This document shows positions 7,200 through 15,920 of a stretch of 35,765 nucleotides of DNA, piece by piece. Within the stretch, counting starts at the first letter, position 1. The number at the start of each line of letters is the position of its first letter. The translations under genes and the position numbers were made by a program. The notes under the pieces were generated by a model. That model worked only from the letters and a program-made list of their open reading frames with translations. It did not search any database and was not told the DNA's origin. Source of the DNA: Candidatus Methylomirabilota bacterium (lineage in GTDB: Bacteria; Methylomirabilota; Methylomirabilia; Methylomirabilales; 2-02-FULL-66-22); the NCBI GenBank assembly GCA_016209735.1, contig JACQVN010000011.1, forward strand, positions 1-35,765, read 5' to 3'.

Positions 7200-8587
7200 G
7201 GCTGCCTCAGCATCCGCTTGCCGCGGCGGATGGCCTCGCCCACCAGTCGCGAGCTGGTGCCTCCCTCCGACCGCCGGCGCTCCACGCAGGCTTCCAGGCT
7301 GATGAACGTCGCCACGTCGGAGCCGAAGGCAGGCGAGTACCGGCGCAATCGCGAGAGCGGGAGATCCTCCAGGCGCTCCTTTGTCTCCAGGCACTCCCGG
7401 ACGATCCGGCCGACGATCTCGTGCGCCTCCCGGAAGGGCACCCCCTTTCGCACCAGATAATCCGCCAAGTCGGTGGCGTTGAGGAATCCGCTGGACGCGG
7501 CCTCGCGCATCCGCTCGGGCCGGAAGGACAGGGCCAAGAGCATGGGCGGCAGCACCTCCAGGATCTGCTGGATGGTATCGGCCGCGTCGAAGACCGGCTC
7601 CTTGTCCTCCTGGAGATCCCGGTTGTAAGAGAGCGGCAGTCCCTTCAGGAGCGTGAGGAGACTGGCCAGGGCCCCGTAAACCCGTCCCGTCTTTCCCCGG
7701 ATCAGCTCGGCCACGTCCGGGTTCTTCTTCTGCGGCATGATGCTAGAGCCGGTGGCAAAGGCATCGGGGAAATCGACGAAGGCGAACTCGGCGCTGGCCC
7801 AGAGCACCAGCTCTTCGGCCTGGCGGGAGAGGTGCATGGCCAGGAGGGCGCAGCAGCTCAGGAACTCGATGGCGAAGTCCCGATCCGACACCGCGTCGAT
7901 GCTGTTGCGGGCCACCTGCGGAAAGTCGAGGAGCTTGGCCACGTAGGCCCGGTCGATGGGGAGCGTGGTCCCGGCCAGGGCGCCGGCGCCCAGCGGGAGG
8001 ACGTTCACCCGGCCCAGGCAGTCGGCAAACCGCTCCCGATCGCGCTGGAACATCTCGAAGTAGGCCAGCAGGTGGTGCGCCAAGAGGACCGGCTGGGCGC
8101 GCTGCACATGGGTGTAGCCGGGCATCACCGTGCCCAGATGGGTCTCCGCCTGCCGCACCAGCACCCCCTGCAGGGTCCGGAGCTGCTCCCGGACGTTTCG
8201 GATCACGTCCCTGAGGTACAGCCGGAGGTCCAGCGCCACCTGATCGTTGCGGCTGCGGGCCGTGTGGAGCTTTGCGCCCGGATCGCCGATCTTCTCGATC
8301 AGGCGACGCTCGATATGCATGTGGATGTCTTCCAGGGCGGCATCGTAGTGGAAGCGGTCCTGCGCAATCTCCTCCGCGATCTCCGTGAGCCCCTGGACGA
8401 TGGCCTCGACCTCCTGCCCGGTGAGGAGGCCGCACTTGCCCAGCATCCGGGCATGGGCGATGCTGCCGGCGACGTCGTAGGAGGCCAGCCGCCGGTCGAA
8501 GTGGATCGAGGCCGTGAAGGTCTCGACCTGTTTGTGGGTCTCCCCGTCAAACCGGCCGCCCCACACCTTTTTGCTTTTGATCGCCAT
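7196..8587 (-). CDS. argH: Argininosuccinate lyase
   Basis: Last step of arginine synthesis: argininosuccinate to arginine and fumarate, as a cytosolic homotetramer. 463 residues, the normal size. The signature [12 protein letters not shown] (280-291) holds the catalytic serine of the flexible loop; TARSRNDQ (109-116) and the histidine of [10 protein letters not shown] (157-166) are also intact. I chose the ATG at 8587 because GAGGAG lies 7 bases upstream; an in-frame ATG at 8611 would add eight residues and has no such site. The next gene, the lipoprotein, overlaps by four bases. A 285-base repeat-filled gap separates it from argG. Confidence 0.97.
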   Translation of the reverse strand: MAIKSKKVWGGRFDGETHKQVETFTASIHFDRRLASYDVAGSIAHARMLGKCGLLTGQEVEAIVQGLTEIAEEIAQDRFHYDAALEDIHMHIERRLIEKIGDPGAKLHTARSRNDQVALDLRLYLRDVIRNVREQLRTLQGVLVRQAETHLGTVMPGYTHVQRAQPVLLAHHLLAYFEMFQRDRERFADCLGRVNVLPLGAGALAGTTLPIDRAYVAKLLDFPQVARNSIDAVSDRDFAIEFLSCCALLAMHLSRQAEELVLWASAEFAFVDFPDAFATGSSIMPQKKNPDVAELIRGKTGRVYGALASLLTLLKGLPLSYNRDLQEDKEPVFDAADTIQQILEVLPPMLLALSFRPERMREAASSGFLNATDLADYLVRKGVPFREAHEIVGRIVRECLETKERLEDLPLSRLRRYSPAFGSDVATFISLEACVERRRSEGGTSSRLVGEAIRRGKRMLRQP

Positions 8588-8872
8588 CCTGGGGCTCCTC
8601 GCTGCTTCCATAACGCCGAACTACCCGCGATACCGCTCGGCGTCGAGTCTCGCACCGCAACGCTCGCAGGCAATCTCCCGCATCCCCGGACTCGACCCGG
8701 ATTCTTCACCGCTGAGGGCGCAGAAATCGCAGAGGGTGATGCGGTTCCTCTGACCGGGGACGGAAGACCGCGGACCGGCTTCCCGTCGTCGGTCCCCTGT
8801 CTCCCGTCAGTTCCTCCGAAGAGGGTAGGGCCTTCTTCTGCGCCCTCTGCGGTTAAACCGGACCGTGTGAGC
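8588..8872. other. argG-argH intergenic repeat block
   Basis: No gene. It contains CCGCTGAGGGCGCAGAA (8709-8725), mirrored as TTCTGCGCCCTCTGCGG (8836-8852; 16 of 17 bases pair), enclosing the reverse copy of the GACGGGAGAC repeat. This gives a 144-bp inverted-repeat-ended unit resembling a small non-autonomous element. Confidence 0.6.
8751..8810 (-). repeat. GACGGGAGAC repeat, copy 2
   Basis: Reverse complement of the family at 2822-2888; on the plus strand it runs from TGACCGGGGACGGAAGACCG to CTCCCGTCAG. It lies inside the inverted repeat 8709-8852. Confidence 0.75.
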
Positions 8873-10084
8873 TTAACCCCCGGCCCGGAGGCGCGCCAGC
8901 TCGCGAATCCGCAGGCGCAGGGCGTTCAACCGGATGAAGCCGGTGGCGTCCGCCTGCTGGTAGACGCGGTCCGCCTCGAAGGTGGCGAAGTCGGGATCGT
9001 AGAGGGTCATCGGGGACTTGCGACCCACCACGTCGCAGTTGCCCCTGTAGAGTTTGAGCCGGGCCGTCCCCGTCACGCTCTTCTGCGACTCCCGGACGGT
9101 GGCCATGAGGACCTCCATCTCCGGCGAGTACCAGTAGCCGTAGTACACCAGCTCGGCGAAGCGGGGCGTGAGCGAGTCGCGCAGGTGCATCACCTCCCGA
9201 TCCATGGTGATGGATTCCACCGCCCGGTGCGCCGCGTGCAGGATGGTCCCACCGGGAGTCTCGTAGACCCCCCGGGACTTCATGCCCACGTAGCGGTTCT
9301 CCACCATGTCGACCCGGCCGATGCCGTTCTGGCCGCCGATCGCATTCAGATGGGCCAGGAGCTGCGCCGGGCTCATGCGCGTCCCGTCCACCGCCACCGG
9401 CACGCCTTGCTCGAAGTCAACCTCGAGGTAGGTCGGCTGGTTCGGGGCCACCTCGGGGGAGACCGAGAGCACGTACATCTTCTCCGGCGGCTCGGCCCAG
9501 GGGTCTTCCAGGATACCCCCTTCGAAGCTGAGGTGAAACAGATTGCGGTCGCTGCTGTACGGCCGCTCCGCCGTCACCGGCGTCGGAATGTCGTGCCGCT
9601 TGGCGTACTCTACCAGGTCCGTCCGCGAGCGGAAATTCCACTCGCGCCAGGGACTGATGATCCGGATGTTGGGATCCATGGCATAATAGGTCAACTCGAA
9701 ACGGACCTGGTCGTTGCCCTTCCCCGTGGCCCCGTGGGAGACGGCATCGGCCTGCTCCTGCTTGGCCACGGCCATCTGTCCCTTGGCAATCACGGGCCGT
9801 GCCATGGAGGTTCCCAGCATGTACCGCCCCTCGTACACGGCATTGGCCATGAGGCACGGGAAGACGAAGTCCCGGACGAACTCCTCCCGCATATCCTTCA
9901 CGTAGCACTTGGAGGCGCCGGTCCGGACGGCCTTGGCGCGGACCGGCTCCACCTCCTCCCCCTGGCCTACGTCGGCCACGAAGGCCACCACCTCGCACTT
10001 GTAGGTCTCCATCAGCCACCGCAGGATGACCGAGGTATCCAGCCCGCCCGAGTACGCCAGCACGATCTTCCTCACATCGCTCAT
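8873..10084 (-). CDS. argG: Argininosuccinate synthase
   Basis: ATP-dependent condensation of citrulline and aspartate to argininosuccinate; cytosolic. 403 residues. The N-terminal PP-loop AYSGGLDTS (about 10-18) binds ATP, and [13 protein letters not shown] is the conserved nucleotide and citrulline-binding block. It is full length with no defect. It follows the inserted SDR gene, from which it is separated by a heptamer repeat array, and precedes argH. The start ATG has CGGGAGGCGTC just before it (GGGAGG, 4 bases before the ATG). Confidence 0.97.
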   Translation of the reverse strand: MSDVRKIVLAYSGGLDTSVILRWLMETYKCEVVAFVADVGQGEEVEPVRAKAVRTGASKCYVKDMREEFVRDFVFPCLMANAVYEGRYMLGTSMARPVIAKGQMAVAKQEQADAVSHGATGKGNDQVRFELTYYAMDPNIRIISPWREWNFRSRTDLVEYAKRHDIPTPVTAERPYSSDRNLFHLSFEGGILEDPWAEPPEKMYVLSVSPEVAPNQPTYLEVDFEQGVPVAVDGTRMSPAQLLAHLNAIGGQNGIGRVDMVENRYVGMKSRGVYETPGGTILHAAHRAVESITMDREVMHLRDSLTPRFAELVYYGYWYSPEMEVLMATVRESQKSVTGTARLKLYRGNCDVVGRKSPMTLYDPDFATFEADRVYQQADATGFIRLNALRLRIRELARLRAGG

Positions 10085-10103
10085 GACGCCTCCCGGAACC
10101 CTT

Positions 10104-10160
10104 CCACGTTTAACGTTTAACGTTTAACGTTTAACGTTCAACGTTTAACGTTCAACGTCC
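10104..10160. repeat. Heptamer tandem array (ACGTTTA/ACGTTCA)
   Basis: Seven-base units ACGTTTA and ACGTTCA repeat head to tail about seven times between argG and the SDR gene. Degenerate relatives of the word occur near 14410, 28170-28235 and 34350-34420. Confidence 0.85.
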
Positions 10161-10170
10161 TTCGTTCGCC

Positions 10171-10965
10171 TTACATGCACGCCCCGCCGTCCACCATCAG
10201 GGCCTGGCCCGTGATGTTTCTGGCCGCGTCCGAGGCCAGGAAGGCCACGGCGTCCCCGATGTCCTCCGGCGTCTGTTCGCGCCGAAGCGGTATCCATTCC
10301 TGCACCCGCCGCTCGAACATCTCGCGCGGGGTGAGGCTCGCATAGGCCGGGTTGGTCGGCCGGATGTGCTCGGCGATCTCTTTCCACATGTCGGTCCAGA
10401 GCAAGCCCGGACAGACCGCATTGACGTTCACCCCGTACGGGGCCAGCTCCTTGGCGACGATCTTCGTGAAGGTCACCACCCCTTGCTTGCTGACGCTGTA
10501 GGACGGCATGGTCGTGCTGGACATCGGGCCGGCGATGGAGGCGATGTTCACGATCTTGCCGGCGCGGCGCTCCATGAAGTGGGGCGCGATGGCCTTGCAC
10601 GTGAAGAATACCGCCTTCAAGTTCACCGCGAAGACCCGGTCCCAGTCCCCCTCGTCCTGCCGGGTGAAAGGCAGGCCCAGCTTGGGGATCACGCCGGCGT
10701 TGTTCACCAGAATGTCCAGGCGGCCGAATCCCCGGATGGCGTCGGCAATCACCCGTCGGACCTGGACCTCCAGGGTCACGTCCAGCGCCACTCCCTCGGA
10801 CCTTCGCCCCAGCGCCCGTACCTCGGCGGCTACGGCCCCGGCAGGCTCGGACCGAATATCGGCCACGATGACATCCGCCCCCTCCCGGCCCAGCGCCAGG
10901 CAGATGGCGCGGCCGATCCCGGCCCCGCCCCCCGTCACCAGGGCAATCTTCTCCGCGAGTCGCAT
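10171..10965 (-). CDS. SDR-family oxidoreductase inserted in the arg operon
   Basis: Classical short-chain dehydrogenase/reductase, 264 residues. The Rossmann glycine motif TGGGAGIG (11-18), NNAG (88-91), the serine region NIASIAG and the YX3K pair Tyr156-Lys160 (YSVSK) are all present. D36 in VADIR, at the end of the second beta strand, suggests NAD(H) preference, which is inference. The substrate is unknown; the C-terminal insert (WTDMWKEIAEHIRPTNPAYA) resembles sugar or polyol dehydrogenases of the family. GGAG stands 5 bases before the ATG. It separates argF from argG but has no known role in arginine synthesis, and both flanks are simple-repeat arrays, so it looks like a later insertion. 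Confidence 0.88.
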   Translation of the reverse strand: MRLAEKIALVTGGGAGIGRAICLALGREGADVIVADIRSEPAGAVAAEVRALGRRSEGVALDVTLEVQVRRVIADAIRGFGRLDILVNNAGVIPKLGLPFTRQDEGDWDRVFAVNLKAVFFTCKAIAPHFMERRAGKIVNIASIAGPMSSTTMPSYSVSKQGVVTFTKIVAKELAPYGVNVNAVCPGLLWTDMWKEIAEHIRPTNPAYASLTPREMFERRVQEWIPLRREQTPEDIGDAVAFLASDAARNITGQALMVDGGACM

Positions 10966-10974
10966 GTCGTCTCC

Positions 10975-11202
10975 TAGATGACGTTCGACAGTACGGCGGT
11001 ACGACAGTCCGGCAGTACAAGACCACGAGCATTCGCGGTGGTGCAGTAGTTCGGAAGCGACGAACGCTTGCCGCCCGGTTTCGCCGTCCCCGTTCCGCCG
11101 AACTGCCGAACCCCCATATCCGGTTCTGTACTGCCGTACCGTCGTACTGCCGAACCCGTTTCTGTACCGCCGTACTGTCGTACCGCCGTACCGTCGTACG
11201 CT
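10975..11202. repeat. Octamer-periodic array 1
   Basis: The argF-SDR gap is filled with 8-bp units of the form GTACYGYC or its complement GRCRGTAC, e.g. GTACCGCCGTACTGTC and GTACTGCCGTACCGTC, with some GTTCGGCA/TGCCGAAC variants. Units run in one orientation at the left end and in the other at the right end. Similar arrays lie at 28125-28240 and 34215-34420. Confidence 0.75.
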
Positions 11203-12132
11203 TTACTTCTTCTCACCCATCAACGCCACCAGGATCGCCTTCTGCATGTGCAGGCGGTTCTCCGCCTGGTCGAAGACGATGCTGTGCGGCCCGTCCATGA
11301 CTTCGTCGGTGATCTCCTCGCCGCGATGGGCCGGGAGGCAGTGCATGACCAGGACCTCCGGCTTGGCCTGGGCCACCAGGCGCGCGTCAACCTGGAACCC
11401 CTGGAAGTCGCGGAGTCGCCGCAGGCGATCCTCCTCCTGACCCATGCTGGTCCACACGTCGGTGTAGATCACGTCCGCCCCCCGCACGGCCGAAACCGGA
11501 TCGTGCGTGACCTCCGCGCGGACGCCCGCGGCAGCCGCCTCCTGATTGGCCTTGGCCGCCACCGCCGCGTTCGGCTCGTAGCCCGGGGGACAGGCCAGCC
11601 GGAAGTGGACTCCCAGCTTGGCCGCCCCCTGCAGCCAGGAGTGGCAGACGTTGTTCCCGTCCCCGACGAAGGCCACCGTCAGCCCGCGCACCGTGCCGCG
11701 CTTTTCCCGCAGGGTGAACAGGTCGCAGAGGATCTGCACCGGGTGGTGCAGGTCGGTGAGGCCGTTGATCACAGGGATGCGGGCATACCCCGCCAGCCGC
11801 TCCACCATCTGGTGGCTGAAGGTGCGGGCCACGACCCCGTCCACCCAGCGCTCCAGGTTCCGCGCGGCGTCCTGCACCGTCTCGCGTTCCCCCAGCCGGA
11901 TATCCGTCGGGGCCAGGTAGATGGCGTGGCCGCCCAACTGGGTCATCCCTGCCTCGAATGTCACCCGCGTCCTGAGCGAGGGCTTCTCGAAGACGAGGGC
12001 CAGCGTCTTGCCCTGGAGCGGGCCGGTGGCCGCCCCCTGCTGCCGTTGGGCCTTGAGGGCGGCGGCGGAGGCAAACAACGCCTCCATGTCCGCCACGGTC
12101 ACGTCGTCCAGCGTCAGAAGGTGCCGGGTCAT
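11203..12132 (-). CDS. argF: Ornithine carbamoyltransferase
   Basis: Transfers the carbamoyl group from carbamoyl phosphate to ornithine to give citrulline; cytosolic trimer. 309 residues. The carbamoyl-phosphate loop is SLRTRVTFE (about 52-60); HHPVQILCDL and HCLPAHRGEE are the other signature blocks, all intact. I chose the ATG at 12132, which overlaps the argD stop as ATGA with GGAGGTG 6 bases upstream; a long in-frame extension through argD is not real coding. The gene is followed by an octamer array and then the SDR gene. Confidence 0.97.
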   Translation of the reverse strand: MTRHLLTLDDVTVADMEALFASAAALKAQRQQGAATGPLQGKTLALVFEKPSLRTRVTFEAGMTQLGGHAIYLAPTDIRLGERETVQDAARNLERWVDGVVARTFSHQMVERLAGYARIPVINGLTDLHHPVQILCDLFTLREKRGTVRGLTVAFVGDGNNVCHSWLQGAAKLGVHFRLACPPGYEPNAAVAAKANQEAAAAGVRAEVTHDPVSAVRGADVIYTDVWTSMGQEEDRLRRLRDFQGFQVDARLVAQAKPEVLVMHCLPAHRGEEITDEVMDGPHSIVFDQAENRLHMQKAILVALMGEKK

Positions 12133-13325
12133 TTCGCCACCTCCGCCAGGGCTGCCTCCAGGATGGTCAGCGCCGCATCCACATCGGCCTCGGTGATGAT
12201 GAGCGGGGGGACGAATCGCACCACGTCGTCCCCCGCCGTGAGGCTGAGGAGCCCCCGGCGCATGCACGCGGTGACGATGTCCCGGGCGGGCACCGTGACC
12301 TGAAGCCCCAGGATGAGGCCTTTGCCCCGGGCCAGCGCGACGATGGGACACTTGCCCTTGAGCGCGCTCAGCCGATCCAGGAAGTACTTGCCGACCCGGG
12401 CGGCATTTCCCGGGAGATCCTCCTCGAGCATGGTGCGCACCACAGCGCGGGCGATGGCCGAAACGAAGGGGCTGCCCCCGAAGGTCGAGGCATGCGTCCC
12501 CGGAACGAAGCTTTGCGCCACCGCCTCCCGGGCCAGCATGGCGCCAATGGGCGCGCCGCCGGCCAGGGCCTTGGCGAGCGTCATGATGTCGGGCGCTGCA
12601 CCCCAATGCTCGTAGGCAAACAGCTTGCCGGTCCGGCCCATCCCCGACTGGACCTCGTCCAGGATGAGCAGGATTCCGGCCTCGTCGCACAGGCGCCGCA
12701 GCCCGGGGAGGTAGTCGTCCCCGGGGATGTTCACCCCGCCCTCCCCCTGGATGGGCTCGACCATCACGGCGCAGGTCCGGCTGTCGATGGCGCGCTCCAC
12801 CGCCTTCAGGTCGTTGTAGGGCACGTGCTTGAAGCCGGGCACCACGGGCTCGAAGCCGTGCAGGTACTTGGGGTTGCCGGTGGCCGTCACCGTGGCCAGC
12901 GTCCGCCCATGGAAGGCGTGGTGCATGACGATGATCTCGTGGCGATCGCTGCTCCAGTGATCCTTGGCCCACTTGCGGGCCAGCTTGATGGCCGCCTCGT
13001 TGGCCTCGGCCCCGCTGTTGCAGAAAAAGGCCCGATCGGCGAAGGAGTGCTCCACCAGAAGCTGCGCCAGCCGGATCTGCGGCTCGATGTGGTAGAGGTT
13101 GCTGATGTGGATGAGCTGCTCGGCCTGGGCCCGGATGGCCTCCACCATCTTGGGATGGCAGTGCCCGAGGGCGTCCACGGCGATCCCGCCCACGAAGTCG
13201 AGATACTCCTTGCCGTCCGAATCCCAGATGCGGGCCCCCTGGCCCCTGACCAGGACGAGGGGAAAGCGTGCGTAAGTGTTGGCCAGGTACTTGGATGAAG
13301 CCGCAATCAATTCCTGCGTCGTCAT
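12129..13325 (-). CDS. argD: Acetylornithine aminotransferase
   Basis: PLP enzyme converting N-acetylglutamate semialdehyde to N-acetylornithine, and possibly also acting in lysine synthesis. 398 residues. Class III aminotransferase signatures are present: FCNSGAEANEAAIKLARKW, HHAFHGRT, LDEVQSGMGRTG and TLAKALAGGAPIGA with the PLP lysine. The ATG at 13325 is chosen because GGAGGAG lies 7 bases upstream; an in-frame extension of ten codons lacks support. It is coupled to argF by ATGA. Confidence 0.96.
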   Translation of the reverse strand: MTTQELIAASSKYLANTYARFPLVLVRGQGARIWDSDGKEYLDFVGGIAVDALGHCHPKMVEAIRAQAEQLIHISNLYHIEPQIRLAQLLVEHSFADRAFFCNSGAEANEAAIKLARKWAKDHWSSDRHEIIVMHHAFHGRTLATVTATGNPKYLHGFEPVVPGFKHVPYNDLKAVERAIDSRTCAVMVEPIQGEGGVNIPGDDYLPGLRRLCDEAGILLILDEVQSGMGRTGKLFAYEHWGAAPDIMTLAKALAGGAPIGAMLAREAVAQSFVPGTHASTFGGSPFVSAIARAVVRTMLEEDLPGNAARVGKYFLDRLSALKGKCPIVALARGKGLILGLQVTVPARDIVTACMRRGLLSLTAGDDVVRFVPPLIITEADVDAALTILEAALAEVAK

Positions 13326-13396
13326 GGGTATGCTCCTCCGGCCGTCCCGCCGCACCGCGGGACGGCGGTGATTGGTGTCCGAAAAAGCCTACTGTT

Positions 13397-13437
13397 AGCC
13401 CGGATTCTTCGCGGATTCTTTGCGAAGAATCCGGGCT
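13397..13437. repeat. AGCCCG hairpin, copy 1 (at argB stop)
   Basis: Perfect 16-bp arms AGCCCGGATTCTTCGC (13397-13412) and its complement (13422-13437) with a 9-base loop. The right edge forms the TAG stop of argB (13438-13436 on the minus strand). It could act as a terminator or mRNA 3' stabiliser; no U-tract follows. Confidence 0.85.
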
Positions 13438-14305
13438 AGGGCAGGACCTCCGTCCCCACGCCCCCGGCGGTCAAGAGCTCCTCGATGAGGGCGTGCGGAC
13501 GGGTCCCGTTGATGATGTGGGTCTTTCGGACACCCCCGCCGAGGGCAGCCCGACAGGCTTGGACCTTGGGGAGCATGCCCTTGCTGATGGTCTTGTCGGC
13601 CACCAGGCGGTCCACCTCCTCGCGGGTCAGAGTGGGAAGGAGCTTGCCGTCGCGGTCCAGGATGCCGTCGGTGTCGGTGAGGAGCACCAGCTTCTCGGCG
13701 CAAAGCGCGGCGGCGACCTCTCCCGCCACCAGGTCAGCATTGATGTTGTACGTGTTCCCGGCGTCGTCTCCGGCCGTCGGGGCCACCACCGGGATGTAGC
13801 CGGCCTCCAGGAGCGTCTGCACGGGCTTGGGATTCACCCGGACGATCTCGCCCACGAGCCCCAGGTCCACACACTGCCCGTCCGGCATGACGCTGGGGGC
13901 GGCCTTCTTGGCCTGGAGCATCCCGCCGTCCTTCCCCGAGAGGCCGATGGCCGCACCACCCTGCCGGCCGATGCAGGCCACGATCTCCTGGTTGATCTCT
14001 CCCACCAGGACGCGCTCCACGATGCGCATGGTCTCCGGGTCCGTGACGCGCAGTCCCTGGACGAAGGTCGGCGTGAGGCCGGAGCTCTTCATGGCCTGGT
14101 CGATCTGGGGCCCTCCCCCGTGCACGACGACGGGCTGCATGCCGACCAGTGCCATGAGAATGAGATCCTGCATCACCGCGGTGGTGAGCACCGGCTCCAC
14201 CATGGCGTTCCCGCCGTACTTCACGACCACCGTCTTGCCCCGGAAGGCCCGGATGTACGGCAGGGCCTCGATGATGATCGCCGCCCGGCTCGCGCCTTGA
14301 TTCAT
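13436..14305 (-). CDS. argB: Acetylglutamate kinase
   Basis: Phosphorylates N-acetylglutamate, the second and usually committed step. 289 residues. Amino-acid kinase family motifs are present: VVVKYGGNAM near the N-terminus, VVVHGGGPQI, and NINADLVAGEVA before the C-terminal KxxGM segment (SKGMLPKVQACRAAL). The ATG at 14305 has GAGGAGG 4 bases upstream. First gene of the arg operon in this window. Its stop codon is built into a hairpin repeat. The N-terminal helix typical of arginine-sensitive enzymes (SRAAIIIEALPYIRAF) is present, so feedback control by arginine is possible. Confidence 0.96.
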   Translation of the reverse strand: MNQGASRAAIIIEALPYIRAFRGKTVVVKYGGNAMVEPVLTTAVMQDLILMALVGMQPVVVHGGGPQIDQAMKSSGLTPTFVQGLRVTDPETMRIVERVLVGEINQEIVACIGRQGGAAIGLSGKDGGMLQAKKAAPSVMPDGQCVDLGLVGEIVRVNPKPVQTLLEAGYIPVVAPTAGDDAGNTYNINADLVAGEVAAALCAEKLVLLTDTDGILDRDGKLLPTLTREEVDRLVADKTISKGMLPKVQACRAALGGGVRKTHIINGTRPHALIEELLTAGGVGTEVLP

Positions 14306-14536
14306 CTCGCCTCCTCGCCGACAAGACCCGGTGAGCCCACACCCTACCCACCGCGTGGAACTTCCCGGCATGCCCCGCCGGCCGCGACTCGCGGTCCATG
14401 GCTCTCTTTCGCACGTTCACCGTTCACCATTCACCGCACCCTGTTCGTGACTCGCCGGCCAGGCCCGAAACGGACTATCGGGCGCCGGGGCGGTAGTCTA
14501 ACCCAATCCCGCCGGCGAGAAAAGCCTTGATTTGCC

Positions 14537-14579
14537 AGCCCGCATTATTCGCGAATACGGCCCGCGAATAATGCGGGCT
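14537..14579. repeat. AGCCCG hairpin, copy 2
   Basis: Perfect 17-bp arms AGCCCGCATTATTCGCG / CGCGAATAATGCGGGCT around a 9-base loop, followed by TAA. Confidence 0.85.
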
Positions 14580-14618
14580 TAACAAGATCCCAAGTCAGCA
14601 ATGACCAGGGAGGAAAGA

Positions 14619-14790
14619 GGTGTCGGTGTTGCCTCTAGACGCCGCACCCATCCTGGCGGACCGGTATCCGCAGTACCTACCACCAGGCGTCATCCCGCCG
14701 TCCCGGTCCCGGATCTTGCGGACAGGCGGGAGTAGTCAGTGGTTACGTAAGCCCGGATTCTTCACGGTTCTTTCGTGAAGAATCCGGGCT
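14619..14790 (+). repeat. Composite ~170-bp repeat, copy 1
   Basis: Starts GGTGTCGGTGTTGCCTCTAG, contains CCATCCTGGC, a CCCGCC...GGCGGGA stem, then GTCAGTGGTTA and ends in hairpin 14750-14790. A second copy lies at 24744-24882 in the same orientation, and part of a third at 35380-35500 in reverse. Confidence 0.65.
14750..14790. repeat. AGCCCG hairpin, copy 3
   Basis: Perfect 17-bp arms AGCCCGGATTCTTCACG / CGTGAAGAATCCGGGCT. The central A-T pair differs from copy 1 but changes on both arms, so pairing is kept. Confidence 0.85.
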
Positions 14791-14850
14791 GCCGCGACCA
14801 CGGCTTCCTCGCGAGGCCGGACTCCGCCGGTGGCGAAAAGCGGCACAACC

Positions 14851-14902
14851 GGGGCGAAATTCGCCCCGAGGACTTGACGAGGTCGGGGTGCGATGGTATA
14901 AA
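14851..14902 (+). promoter_or_regulatory. Promoter and palindromic operator of the lipid cluster
   Basis: TTGACG (14874-14879), an exact 17-base spacer and TATAAA (14897-14902) make a strong sigma-70-type promoter with a start near 14909. Six bases upstream of the -35 is the perfect palindrome GGGGCGAA-A-TTCGCCCC (14851-14867), a likely regulator site. The leader to the first gene is about 177 bases. Confidence 0.7.
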
Positions 14903-15085
14903 CCGCCCCGTTTGCTGAGCAGGAGCTTCCGGACGACGCGGGGCCGACGCAGCGGGTCCCGACATCGGGCCGTCCCTCGACCCGCCTGCAACGCCGAACC
15001 CCTCGTGGAGGTCTGGCAGGGTGCCGGAAAACTCGTTTTTGCCCAGGCTGCTCGAGAAGGGCGTTCTCCGGCGGCCTGCGAGCAC

Positions 15086-15841
15086 ATGACAGCCCCTCTG
15101 TCGGGAAAGGTGGCGCTGGTCACCGGCGGCGCCCGCGGCATAGGGCGGGCCATCGCCTATAAGCTGGCGACGGCCGGTTGCGATCTCTGCATCACCTATT
15201 ACAACAGCCACGCGGAGGCCGAGGAGGTCTGCGCCGCTGTGGGCGGGTTGGGCCGCCGGGCGAAGGCTGTTCAGGGGAACGTGGGGGATCCCAGGAGCGT
15301 CGCCGAGACCTTTGCCGAGTTCCGGCAGGAGTTCGAGCGGCTGGACATCCTGGTGAGCAATGCCGCCAGTGGCGTGCTGAAGCCGGCGATGGAGCTGACG
15401 CAGAAGCACTGGCGTTGGTGTTTGGAGACCAACGCGCTAGCCCTCACCCTCCTCGCCCAGCAGGCGGTCCCGCTGATGCCGGAGGGGGGGCGGATCGTGG
15501 CGATCTCCAGCCTGGGGGCCTCCCGGGCGATCCCCTGGTACGGCTTCGTGGGGGCCTCCAAGGCCGCCCTGGAGTCCCTGGTGCGGACCCTGGCGCAGGA
15601 GCTGGGCCCTCGCGGCATCCGCGTGAATGCCGTCAGCGCCGGGGTGGTGGACACGGATGCCCTGAAGTTCTTCCCGAACCGGGAGGAGTTGCTGGCCAAC
15701 TTCGCCCGGCGCGCCCCGGCCGGACCGGTCCTGGCCCCGGAGGATGTGGCCGGGGCGGTCTACCTCCTCTGCCTCCCGGAGGCGAGCATGGTGAACGGGC
15801 ATACGCTGGTGGTGGACGGCGGCTTCTCCATCTCGGGCTAG
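15086..15841 (+). CDS. fabL: FabL-type enoyl-[ACP] reductase
   Basis: Predicted to reduce the trans-2-enoyl-ACP double bond, the last step of each elongation cycle, using NAD(P)H. 251 residues, SDR fold with TGGARGIG (13-20). The active-site pair is Tyr152-X6-Lys159 (YGFVGASK), the enoyl-reductase spacing, not the YX3K of FabG. The block DTDALKFFPNREELL (189-203) is characteristic of Bacillus FabL (enoyl reductase III). First gene of a plus-strand cluster; the ATG at 15086 has only a weak Shine-Dalgarno, but the fold starts there. Its TAG stop is part of hairpin copy 4. Having its own enoyl reductase means the module can make saturated chains without the housekeeping FabI. Confidence 0.85.
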   Translation: MTAPLSGKVALVTGGARGIGRAIAYKLATAGCDLCITYYNSHAEAEEVCAAVGGLGRRAKAVQGNVGDPRSVAETFAEFRQEFERLDILVSNAASGVLKPAMELTQKHWRWCLETNALALTLLAQQAVPLMPEGGRIVAISSLGASRAIPWYGFVGASKAALESLVRTLAQELGPRGIRVNAVSAGVVDTDALKFFPNREELLANFARRAPAGPVLAPEDVAGAVYLLCLPEASMVNGHTLVVDGGFSISG

Positions 15842-15881
15842 CCCGCAGTATTCGCGATACCGCCCGCGTATACTGCGGGCT
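15840..15881. repeat. AGCCCG hairpin, copy 4 (at fabL stop)
   Basis: Arms AGCCCGCAGTATTCGCG (15840-15856) and CGCGTATACTGCGGGCT (15865-15881), 16 of 17 paired. The left edge provides the AG of the fabL stop TAG (15839-15841). Confidence 0.8.
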
Positions 15882-15920
15882 TAACGGAGCGTCGGACACT
15901 GGCGGTCCGGGTCCGACGGA

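Larger units (their letters stand above)
14306..14850. other. Divergent intergenic region between argB and the lipid cluster
   Basis: No gene visible. It holds heptamer-like words (CGTTCACCGTTCACC near 14416), two AGCCCG hairpins (14537-14579 and 14750-14790) and the first copy of a composite repeat (14619-14790). I could not identify a convincing argB promoter. Confidence 0.6.

Noticed and set aside
7421-10120. An 899-codon open frame on the plus strand opposite argH and argG
   Set aside because: High-GC third positions leave the antisense frame open. It is exactly opposite two full-length, conserved enzymes and has no domain of its own.
10975-11202. CRISPR-like array
   Set aside because: Units are 8 bases with no spacers, orientation changes and no cas genes nearby.
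13397-13437. Classical Rho-independent terminator
   Set aside because: A strong hairpin but no U-tract on either strand, and the same element recurs upstream of genes, so it is listed as a repeat.
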